Positions 1 through 5,640 of a DNA stretch of 6,522 nt are shown here, piece by piece. The stretch spans positions 1 through 6,522 of the forward strand of contig CALZMK010000089.1 in NCBI GenBank assembly GCA_945788545.1. Direction: 5' to 3'. Source of the stretch: an uncultured Prevotella sp. Its GTDB lineage: Bacteria; Bacteroidota; Bacteroidia; Bacteroidales; Bacteroidaceae. The notes beneath the pieces are model-generated. The model saw only the letters and a list, made by a program, of their open reading frames with translations. It did not search any database and was not told the origin of the DNA. Every line of letters begins with the position of its first letter. Positions within the stretch are counted from its first letter, which is position 1. The position numbers were made by a program, and so were the translations under genes.

Positions 1-487
1 TGCTGCGGTCGTTGCTTGTTGCGCCCTTCCACTTGTTGTACTCCGCCCAAGCCATCGAGTAGTCGAGGTATTTCTTATTGCCCGTAAGGCGATAAGCCTC
101 CATGTTGCCGGTGTGATAGGCAGCCACATGCCAAAAAGGCGTAGCTTCGGGGTTGTTGCGGCTCTGCCAACTGTTGTTCACTTTGTCGATGATACTTCGC
201 ACCTTTGCCGCCTCACCTTTGGGCACGGCATTGGCGATACATACAAAGGTGCATAGCACGAAGGACATAACGATGTTTCGTCTAATAAGATATCCCAACT
301 TCGACGAGAAATCGAGGAAATTGTTGTCAGCATCACCAATCCCGATTTTGTCGCCTTTCAATTTGGCGAGTTTCACTCCCACCTTCGGGATAATCGACCA
401 TTCGCCAGCATCGCGCTTCTGCGCATTGGCATTATCTGCCACGCCATAAACAATCAGCACTGACAGTAACTTTGAAATTGTCTTCAT
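1..487 (-). CDS. Chimeric secreted GH105/GH88-type glycoside hydrolase, 5' part only (runs off the left edge)
   Basis: The frame is open from ATG at 487 to the window edge: 162 residues and no stop. Residues 88-162 resemble the N-terminus of unsaturated rhamnogalacturonyl hydrolases (YteR/YesR type, GH105, related to GH88). The recognisable stretches are PFWHVAAYHTGNMEAY, LTGNKKYLDYS and WAEYNKWKGATSND. These enzymes remove the unsaturated uronic acid left by pectate or rhamnogalacturonan lyases. The catalytic Asp region lies at or beyond the edge and cannot be judged. Residues 1-63 do not belong to that family: they are a signal peptide (cleavage likely after ANA at 22) plus the start of an outer-membrane barrel protein. 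A second signal-like segment follows at 69-87 (RRNIVMSFVLC to CIANA). The native hydrolase may therefore begin near residue 68-74; ATG at 268-266 is the only internal Met close by, but it gives a very short signal without leading basic residues. I chose 487 because the frame is unbroken and a good promoter precedes it. Family call fairly sure, gene structure uncertain. Confidence 0.72.
   Translation of the reverse strand, partial: MKTISKLLSVLIVYGVADNANAQKRDAGEWSIIPKVGVKLAKLKGDKIGIGDADNNFLDFSSKLGYLIRRNIVMSFVLCTFVCIANAVPKGEAAKVRSIIDKVNNSWQSRNNPEATPFWHVAAYHTGNMEAYRLTGNKKYLDYSMAWAEYNKWKGATSNDRS
299..487 (-). pseudogene. Remnant 5' end of a PorT-like outer-membrane beta-barrel gene
   Basis: This stretch encodes the first 63 residues of the chimeric frame. 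It opens with MKTISKLLSVLIVYGVADN, has a signal peptide ending in ANA, and continues with GEWSIIPKVGVKLAKLKGDK, GIGDADN and FLDFSSK. That pattern (short linker, one amphipathic strand starting at 'PKVGV', then a polar Asp-rich loop) is how many Bacteroidales PorT-family or OmpW-like barrel proteins begin. The remaining strands are absent: after SSK the sequence switches to a second signal peptide. It is best read as the broken-off head of a barrel gene, now supplying promoter, start codon and export signal to the hydrolase. The exact breakpoint lies somewhere around 280-300 and cannot be fixed without homologues. Confidence 0.5.
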
Positions 488-546
488 AATCATTACTTTA
501 ATTGTTATTTATTACTCCAATTGTCATTTATTACGCAATTTAGCTG

Positions 547-577
547 CAAAGTTACACTTTTTTTTTATATAAACGAA
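547..577 (-). promoter_or_regulatory. Bacteroidota-type promoter for the left-edge chimeric gene
   Basis: Read on the minus strand, a perfect -7 box TAACTTTG (TAnnTTTG consensus) lies at 554-547. It is preceded after a 19-bp spacer by TTCG at 577-574, a 3-of-4 match to the -33 TTTG. The spacer is A/T-only for most of its length. Transcription would start near 540, leaving a leader of about 50 nt before the ATG at 487. This promoter belongs to the barrel-protein part of the chimera. Confidence 0.6.
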
Positions 578-707
578 TAATTTAAGTCAAATATTCAAAA
601 AATGATGTATTATGATGATTTTTTGTGAAAAAACTTTATTTTTATAATTTAAGCTTCGGAAGTAATCGCTGTGAGAAAGTTGAGTAAAGGATTATAGAAT
701 TAGCACA

Positions 708-744
708 TTAAAATCCCCCAGCCGATTTACATCGACTGGGGGAT
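708..744 (-). terminator. Intrinsic terminator of the glycogen operon
   Basis: An inverted repeat (arms 713-726 and 731-744) sits 29 bp beyond the glgP stop. On the minus-strand RNA the arms AUCCCCCAGUCGAU and AUCGGCUGGGGGAU pair over all 14 positions, with one G-U wobble, around a GUAA (GNRA) loop. AUUUUAA follows. On the plus strand the wobble becomes a C-A mismatch and the tail is A-rich, so the element is directed against minus-strand transcription, matching glgP. The short U run makes it a good but not ideal rho-independent terminator. Confidence 0.85.
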
Positions 745-772
745 AAAATTTATCAATAACTATAACTTGCCA

Positions 773-3346
773 TTAGCATGATGCAGGAATCTCAAACCAC
801 TTTACGTAGCAGAAATCCTGACGGTGAGGCAGGTTGGCGTTCTTCGGATACATACGAACGGCTGTCTTGAAGTTACCAGCGTTGCTAACCTCAATCTTAC
901 CCTCGAATGTATAGTTATTGCCTTCCTTGCCTACCACCTCGAGAGGACGAACGCTGAAGATGCGCTCCTCGCCGTTCTCGTCGGTGTGAACACTTACAAT
1001 CTCAAGGCCGATGGCGTCATCGAGACCCTGCTCGTTGACAACAAACTTAACCTTGTACTCTACACCTGTCATGGCTCCGGTAGCGGGAATGTCCCAGCTT
1101 GAAGATACCACGTTGATGGCATCCCAACGCTCAGCAACAGTTTCCTTCCACTGTGCAATCTCCTTAGCCAACTTATTGTTGTCGGCAGAGAGCTTCTTGA
1201 AGCGGGCTGCCTCCTTGCAATAGAACTTGCTATAGTAGTCGTCGAGCTGACGCTTCATTGTATAGTGAGGAGCAATCTGAGCGATAGAGTTCTTGATCAC
1301 CTTCACCCAACCTTCGCTATATCCTGTCTTGTTCTTGTTGTAGAAGAGAGGAATAATCTCGTTCTCGAGCAGACCGTAGATAGTGGCAGCGTCGAGCTGA
1401 TCCTGATAGCCCTGGTTCTGGTAGGTGCGCTTCTCGGTGAGAGCCCAACCGGCACCCTCGCGATAACCCTCAAGCCACCATCCGTCGAGCACAGACAGGT
1501 TGACAACACCGTTCATCTCAGCCTTCTCGCCTGATGTACCCGAAGCCTCGAGAGGACGAGTAGGAGTATTCATCCAAATATCCACACCCGACACAAGACG
1601 ACGTGCAAGCATGAAGTCGTAGTCCTCGAGGAAGATAATCTTGCCAAGGAACTCAGGACGCTGGCTAATCTCGTAGATCTTCTTGATAAGACCCTGACCA
1701 GCACCGTCAGCGGGGTGAGCCTTACCGGCGAAGAGGAACTTAACAGGACGCTCGGGGTTGTTGACAATCTTCGACAGACGATCAAGGTCGGTGAAGAGCA
1801 AGTGAGCGCGCTTGTAGGTAGCGAAGCGACGGCAGAAACCGATGATGAGAGCGTTGCTGTCGATGCTCTCGAGCAGAGAAACCACGCGTGAGGGATCGCC
1901 CTGGTTCTTGAGCCATGTCTCGCGGAACTGCTCGCGGATATACTTAACAAGCTTCTCCTTCAATCCCTTGCGAGTCTTCCAAATCACCTCGTCGTCAACA
2001 TTATAGATAGCCTCCCAAATGCTCTGGTTGCTCTGGTCGGACATGAAGTTCTTGTCGAAGTACTTGCCATAAAGCTGCTTCCACTCAGTTGCAGCCCATG
2101 TGGGGAAGTGAACACCGTTGGTTACATATCCCACGTGGTTCTCCTCAGGATAGTAGCCGTTCCAGATAGGAGCGAACATCTTCTGAGATACCCATCCGTG
2201 GAGCTTTGACACACCGTTAACCTCCTGGCAAGTGTTGCAAGCGAATGTTGACATACAGAACTTCTCTGTGTGGTCGTCGGGGTTGGTGCGGCCCATACCG
2301 ATGAACTCATCCCAAGAGATGCCGAGCTTGGCAGGATAACCACCCATATACTTGCCGAAGAGACCTTCGTCGAAGTAGTCGTGACCTGCAGGAACAGGAG
2401 TGTGGACAGTGTAAAGAGAAGAAGCGCGCACGAGCTCCATAGCCTGGTTGAATGTCAGACCGCTCTCGATATAATCGCACAGACGCTGCAGGTTGCAGAG
2501 TGCAGCATGACCCTCGTTGCAGTGATATACATCCTTCTTGATACCGAGCTTCTTGAGCAACAGCATACCACCGATACCGAGCAGAATCTCCTGCTTCAGA
2601 CGGTTCTCCCAGTCACCACCATAGAGTGAGTGAGTGATAGGCTTGTCGAACTCAGAGTTCATTTCGTTGTCGGTGTCGAGCAGATAAAGCTTCACACGCC
2701 CCACGTTGGCTACCCATACAGAGGCGTGAACCTGGTAGTTGGTGTAGGGAACATCGATAACGAGCGGATTACCATCCTTGTCATACACACGCTCTACGGG
2801 GATAGAGTTGAAGTTCTGAGCCTCGTACTTGGCAATCTGCTGTCCGTCCATGCTCAGAGTCTGAGTGAAGTAACCGAAACGATAGAGGAAACCAACGGCA
2901 CACATGTCAACGTTGCTGTCGGAAGCCTCCTTCACATAGTCACCGGCGAGCATACCAAGACCGCCAGAGTAAATCTTCAGTGCAGAGTGGATACCATACT
3001 CCATGCAGAAGTATGCCACAGAAGGACGAGTAGCATCGGGCTTAACGTCCATGTACTCGCGGAAAGACTTATAAACGCCCTGAATACGCTTCATCAAAGC
3101 CTTATCCTTCACAATCTCCTCCTTACGATCAAAGCTCAGACGCTCAAGCAGCAGCACAGGATTGTGCTTAACGGCACTGTAGAGCTCTGGATCGAGATCT
3201 CTAAACAAATCACGTGCCTCGAAATTCCATACCCACCAAAGGTTGTGGGCAATCTCGTCAAGACACTTAAGCTCCTTGGGGAGTGTTGACTTTACAACAA
3301 GCTCCTTCCACTGGGGAGCACTCACATAATCAGCTTTAATTTTCAT
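773..3346 (-). CDS. glgP: Alpha-glucan (glycogen) phosphorylase, GT35, DUF3417-type
   Basis: This cytoplasmic PLP enzyme releases glucose-1-phosphate from the non-reducing ends of alpha-1,4-glucans. The 857 residues fit the 'alpha-glucan family phosphorylase' branch (actinobacterial/thermophile type), not E. coli GlgP/MalP. Residues about 10-120 form the DUF3417-like N-terminal domain ([15 protein letters not shown]). The catalytic core shows [16 protein letters not shown] (128-143), CNEGHAAL (276-283), [11 protein letters not shown] (315-325), RRFATYKR (506-513) and [12 protein letters not shown] (541-552). The cofactor site is [14 protein letters not shown] (600-613), with Lys608 as the predicted Schiff-base lysine. 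The C-terminal ~100 residues look like the beta-rich tail usual in this branch. No key residue is missing. The protein is rather cysteine-rich (13 Cys, with C364, C370 and C373 close together). The start at 3346 directly precedes the DUF3417 domain. The gene lies 54 bp downstream of glycogen synthase on the same strand with no clear promoter between, and is followed by a strong terminator, so it is probably the distal gene of a two-gene operon. Confidence 0.96.
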   Translation of the reverse strand: MKIKADYVSAPQWKELVVKSTLPKELKCLDEIAHNLWWVWNFEARDLFRDLDPELYSAVKHNPVLLLERLSFDRKEEIVKDKALMKRIQGVYKSFREYMDVKPDATRPSVAYFCMEYGIHSALKIYSGGLGMLAGDYVKEASDSNVDMCAVGFLYRFGYFTQTLSMDGQQIAKYEAQNFNSIPVERVYDKDGNPLVIDVPYTNYQVHASVWVANVGRVKLYLLDTDNEMNSEFDKPITHSLYGGDWENRLKQEILLGIGGMLLLKKLGIKKDVYHCNEGHAALCNLQRLCDYIESGLTFNQAMELVRASSLYTVHTPVPAGHDYFDEGLFGKYMGGYPAKLGISWDEFIGMGRTNPDDHTEKFCMSTFACNTCQEVNGVSKLHGWVSQKMFAPIWNGYYPEENHVGYVTNGVHFPTWAATEWKQLYGKYFDKNFMSDQSNQSIWEAIYNVDDEVIWKTRKGLKEKLVKYIREQFRETWLKNQGDPSRVVSLLESIDSNALIIGFCRRFATYKRAHLLFTDLDRLSKIVNNPERPVKFLFAGKAHPADGAGQGLIKKIYEISQRPEFLGKIIFLEDYDFMLARRLVSGVDIWMNTPTRPLEASGTSGEKAEMNGVVNLSVLDGWWLEGYREGAGWALTEKRTYQNQGYQDQLDAATIYGLLENEIIPLFYNKNKTGYSEGWVKVIKNSIAQIAPHYTMKRQLDDYYSKFYCKEAARFKKLSADNNKLAKEIAQWKETVAERWDAINVVSSSWDIPATGAMTGVEYKVKFVVNEQGLDDAIGLEIVSVHTDENGEERIFSVRPLEVVGKEGNNYTFEGKIEVSNAGNFKTAVRMYPKNANLPHRQDFCYVKWFEIPASC

Positions 3347-3360
3347 ATACTCTCAAATTT
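3340..3360 (-). promoter_or_regulatory. glgP translation-start leader, near-identical to that of the 5197 gene
   Basis: The 14 bases before the glgP ATG (AAATTTGAGAGTAT) plus ATGAAAA match 20 of 21 positions at the start of the unrelated plus-strand gene (5183-5203). The only difference is G versus A four bases before the ATG. GAGAG lies five to nine bases before the start codon and could act as a weak Shine-Dalgarno, although Bacteroidota often rely on A/T-rich unstructured leaders. It supports the chosen glgP start. Confidence 0.45.
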
Positions 3361-3375
3361 GTTATGATGATTCAA

Positions 3376-3422
3376 ACTCTTAATTCTTAACTCTTAATTT
3401 TTAATTCTTAATTCTTAACTCT
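3376..3422. repeat. AT-rich heptamer tandem repeat across the end of the synthase gene
   Basis: There are 6.7 consecutive copies of a 7-bp unit. On the plus strand they read ACTCTTA, ATTCTTA, ACTCTTA, ATTTTTA, ATTCTTA, ATTCTTA and ACTCT. On the coding (minus) strand the unit is TAAGAAT/TAAGAGT. The repeat contributes the last codons of the glycogen synthase (LRIKN and the TAA stop) and fills about half of the gap to glgP. Because TAA recurs every 7 nt, it falls in all three frames within 21 nt. It does not form a hairpin. Confidence 0.85.
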
Positions 3423-5050
3423 GCCTTCCTAAGCGCTATGTCATAGGCATCGTGGTAGTATTTAATGAACTCGCTCCACAGGGCTTTCTTCGACAGTTTT
3501 TCGGCAGCCGAACGGGCGTCGCTCACCTGCTTCTTTGTCATTGCCGAGAACTCTGCCACAGTGTCCTTGATGGCATCAGCCACCTCGGAGTAGTTATAGT
3601 CGGTGCGATGGATAACTTTCACACCGTCCTTTATCTCACCCTCATGACCTACCTCGGAGTTAACCCACTGACCGAATCCGGCGAGGTCGGTAGTGATGCA
3701 AGGCACCTTGAATGCAATGGCCTCAAGCGGGGTGTATCCCCATGGCTCATAATAAGAGGGATATATGCAAAGGTCGTTGCCTAATACTATATCATAATAT
3801 GTCATGTTGAGGATTCCATCCTTGCCATCGAGATAGCACGGCAGGAAGATCACCTTCACCTTCTCGTCCTTGCGGTTGTGCATATCATAGAACTTCATCA
3901 TGCCGAGCACGTTGTCGTGACTCATCTCATGAAGCCAGTGAGTGACCTGCGGCACCTCAAGTGGAGTGTCAAACTGCTTGCCTGAGTCAAGTCTTTCCTT
4001 AAGGTCCTGGCGGGGCTCGCCCACCCATCCCGGCACTTCAATAAATGCGAGAACCTTCTTCTTCAAGTCCTTGTCTCTCAGCAATCTATTCATCGACTCG
4101 ATATATACATCCACACCCTTGTTGCGGAATTCATAACGTCCGCTGGTAGATACTATCAATGTGTCGTCGTCAAGAGTCTCGCCGAGCAATGCGTTGGCCA
4201 CTTCGAGCAGGCGCTTGCGGGCTGCCTTACGCTTGCGTGTGAATGTGGCGGCATTGGCAGGCACAAAACTGTTGTCGAAACCATTAGGCAACACCACATC
4301 AACCTTCTTGTCGAGCAGTTCAACACACTCGCGTGCAGTAATCTCGCTCACTGTTGTGAAGCAATCGCAATGAAATGCCGTCTGCTTCTCAATGGAGTGC
4401 TTGCTCTGCATATTGAGCTCGCCTGCCATCTGATCGCCGTTGTATGCGAAGAGATAGTCGTAGAGCGGTTTCATGTTGCCGGCAATACTACGTCCGATAC
4501 TTGTGGCATGTGTAGTGAAGATAGTTCCCACCTGCGGCAACTTGTTGTTGACGTAGAGCAGACCCAGTCCGGTCATCCACTCATTGGCATGATAAATGAC
4601 CTTGTCAGACGTCTTTAGAGCAAAATTGTAGAAACTTTCGACTACAAGTCCAGCTGCATAAGAGAACATCGAAGCCTCATCGTAGTCGCCGTAAGCATGA
4701 AGGCTGTCAACCTGGTAGTTTTCCCAGAGCCAGCCGTAGATCTCGTTTTTCTTCTTAAAATACTTTTGGAAATCCACGAGAATAGCAATTGGATTTCCTG
4801 GTATGGTCCATCGTCCCACTTTGACTTTCAGACCTTCCTCAGTAGCTGTTTTTTTCCATTCAGCCAGTAACTTTGCATCTTCCTTGAAATAAGGGCAAGT
4901 GTTTTCATGCCAAACGTCAGGACCTATGAAGAACACCTTATCCTGCAGTTCCTGCTGTAGCGTATTGGCTCGGGTAGAAAGCACTGTGTAAATTCCACCT
5001 ACCTTGTTGCAAACTTCCCAACTGGATTCGAATATAAAATCCGGTTTCAT
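3401..5050 (-). CDS. Glycogen synthase, eukaryote-like GT3 family
   Basis: This enzyme adds glucosyl units in alpha-1,4 linkage to the non-reducing ends of glycogen. The 549-residue protein matches the animal/fungal synthase family (GT3), not bacterial GlgA (GT5). It has SSWEVCNKVGGIYTVLSTRA (9-28), HANEW (154-158), FTTHATSIGR (178-187), TTVSEIT (232-238), LPNGF (254-258), SGRYEFRNKGVDVYIESM (303-320) and YPSYYEPWGYTPLEA (430-444). Predicted key residues are Arg187, Arg305 and Lys311 for the donor phosphates, and the E-x7-E pair Glu435/Glu443 seen in all retaining GT-B synthases of this group. By family precedent the donor is probably UDP-glucose. It lacks the N- and C-terminal phosphorylation tails of the ~700-residue eukaryotic enzymes, and the C-terminal arginine cluster that binds glucose-6-phosphate is only partly kept. 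The start at 5050 is set by the conserved N-terminus and the promoter just upstream. The last residues (LRIKN) are encoded by a heptamer repeat. I leave the symbol empty because glgA and glgS denote unrelated proteins. Confidence 0.95.
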   Translation of the reverse strand: MKPDFIFESSWEVCNKVGGIYTVLSTRANTLQQELQDKVFFIGPDVWHENTCPYFKEDAKLLAEWKKTATEEGLKVKVGRWTIPGNPIAILVDFQKYFKKKNEIYGWLWENYQVDSLHAYGDYDEASMFSYAAGLVVESFYNFALKTSDKVIYHANEWMTGLGLLYVNNKLPQVGTIFTTHATSIGRSIAGNMKPLYDYLFAYNGDQMAGELNMQSKHSIEKQTAFHCDCFTTVSEITARECVELLDKKVDVVLPNGFDNSFVPANAATFTRKRKAARKRLLEVANALLGETLDDDTLIVSTSGRYEFRNKGVDVYIESMNRLLRDKDLKKKVLAFIEVPGWVGEPRQDLKERLDSGKQFDTPLEVPQVTHWLHEMSHDNVLGMMKFYDMHNRKDEKVKVIFLPCYLDGKDGILNMTYYDIVLGNDLCIYPSYYEPWGYTPLEAIAFKVPCITTDLAGFGQWVNSEVGHEGEIKDGVKVIHRTDYNYSEVADAIKDTVAEFSAMTKKQVSDARSAAEKLSKKALWSEFIKYYHDAYDIALRKAELRIKN

Positions 5051-5086
5051 TTCTAAATTTTTTATCTTAATTTACCAATTCGGGCG

Positions 5087-5118
5087 CAAAGATAATTAAA
5101 ATTTTCTTTATTTGCAAT
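5087..5118 (-). promoter_or_regulatory. Promoter of the glycogen synthase-phosphorylase operon
   Basis: On the minus strand a perfect -7 box TATCTTTG lies at 5094-5087. A -33-like ATTG (3 of 4 matches to TTTG) lies at 5118-5115, 20 bp upstream. Transcription would begin near 5080, giving a leader of about 30 nt to the ATG at 5050. No operator-like palindrome is evident around it. Confidence 0.65.
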
Positions 5119-5147
5119 AAAAAACCAATAAAAATACAAAAAAATAG

Positions 5148-5163
5148 TGATATATTGATATAT
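5148..5163. repeat. 8-bp tandem duplication in the divergent promoter region
   Basis: TGATATAT occurs twice head-to-tail (5148-5155 and 5156-5163). It lies directly upstream of, and overlaps, the first of two -7 boxes of the rightward gene. It may be chance in A/T-rich DNA, or it may alter promoter spacing. Confidence 0.55.
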
Positions 5164-5177
5164 GTTTGTTATCTTTG
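5161..5177 (+). promoter_or_regulatory. Promoter of the small secreted-protein gene, with two -7 boxes
   Basis: Two exact TAnnTTTG boxes stand 9 bp apart: TATGTTTG (5161-5168) and TATCTTTG (5170-5177). The second, followed by GCACC, looks the more typical. No good -33 TTTG lies at the usual 17-23 bp upstream; AGTG at 5146-5149 is the nearest candidate for the second box. Starting about 7 nt past the second box would leave a leader of only ~12 nt before the ATG at 5197. Confidence 0.55.
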
Positions 5178-5182
5178 CACCA

Positions 5183-5203
5183 AAATTTGAGAATATATGA
5201 AAA
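5183..5203 (+). promoter_or_regulatory. Start-site leader shared with glgP
   Basis: AAATTTGAGAATAT followed by ATGAAAA matches the glgP start region (3360-3340 on the minus strand) at 20 of 21 positions. The match covers the probable ribosome-binding region and the first two codons, and supports ATG 5197 as the start. Confidence 0.45.
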
Positions 5204-5622
5204 AAGCACTATTTATATCTACGCTATTTTTGTTCGGATTTTCGGCATTATTTGCCCAAAGTTCCGACAAACCTTTTAAGGGCAGATTCGACAATGATGA
5301 ATACAAGGTTTATCTTGTACTCAACCTCCACGACCAGACGGTGAAAGTGCCCGGCCAGGATCTCTACGGCGAATTGCCTGGCTATCTTGGCAAGCGCAAC
5401 AATTCCTTCTGTTGGCTCATCACCGGCTGCAAGGTGAAATCAAGCTCTAAGGCCACCATTGAACTCATCAATGAATACGGCAGCGAGGATCTCGAAGCCA
5501 CCCTTACCCTTCAAGGCGACTCGCTCCTCACCCTCAAGCAGGGCGAGGGCAGCGACATCAAGGTGCCCAACAATGGTAAATGGCAGAAACTGCCCGGCAC
5601 TCTCGTGTTCAAAAGAAAATAG
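5197..5622 (+). CDS. Small secreted protein of unknown function
   Basis: I do not recognise the family. The 141 residues begin with a clear Sec signal peptide: MKK, a hydrophobic run, then SALFA, with cleavage likely between Ala20 and Gln21. No Cys follows the cleavage site, so it is not a lipoprotein and should be soluble in the periplasm or exported. The ~121-residue mature part is rich in alternating hydrophobic/polar stretches (YKVYLVLNLHDQTVKV, KATIELI, LEATLTLQGDSLLTLKQ, GTLVFKRK), which suggests a small beta-barrel or sandwich, lipocalin-like at most. Two cysteines, C72 and C78 (FCWLITGC), could form a disulfide in the periplasm. It is transcribed divergently from the glycogen operon with its own promoter, and ends 18 bp from the convergent kinase gene with no obvious terminator between them. 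The signal peptide, promoter and intact frame make it a convincing real gene. Confidence 0.85.
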   Translation: MKKALFISTLFLFGFSALFAQSSDKPFKGRFDNDEYKVYLVLNLHDQTVKVPGQDLYGELPGYLGKRNNSFCWLITGCKVKSSSKATIELINEYGSEDLEATLTLQGDSLLTLKQGEGSDIKVPNNGKWQKLPGTLVFKRK

Positions 5623-5640
5623 CGTCTCTGTGTTCAAATA

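Noticed and set aside
153..449. 98-codon open frame on the plus strand
   Set aside because: It is antisense to the chimeric hydrolase frame, whose protein matches known families on the minus strand; the plus product looks like nothing known.
558..566. Run of nine T on the plus strand as a possible terminator tail
   Set aside because: No stem precedes it on the plus strand, and it falls in the spacer of a minus-strand promoter, which explains it better.
602..628. Tiny open frame ATG ATG TAT TAT ... TGA in the left intergenic region
   Set aside because: It has eight codons, no promoter box in that direction and no coding signal; it is A/T-rich chance sequence.
1570..1950. 126-codon minus-strand frame inside glgP
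   Set aside because: It is an alternative frame within the phosphorylase core, Ser/Arg/Leu-rich in the way out-of-frame translations usually are.
2630..3289. 219-codon open frame on the plus strand
   Set aside because: It lies wholly antisense to the conserved N-terminal half of glgP. Its product has no recognisable motif, and it has no promoter or separate codon pattern; biased codons in glgP leave the opposite frame free of stops.
3401..5050. Annotation as bacterial GlgA (GT5, ADP-glucose)
   Set aside because: The N-terminal SWEVxNKVGGIYTV and C-terminal YYEPWGYTP motifs are those of GT3 eukaryote-like synthases; the GT5 KTGGLADV-type start is absent.
5601..5638. Direct repeat GTGTTCAAA (5605-5613 and 5630-5638) at the end of the small gene
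   Set aside because: It is only nine bases, partly in coding sequence, makes no hairpin and has no target-site or attachment-site context.
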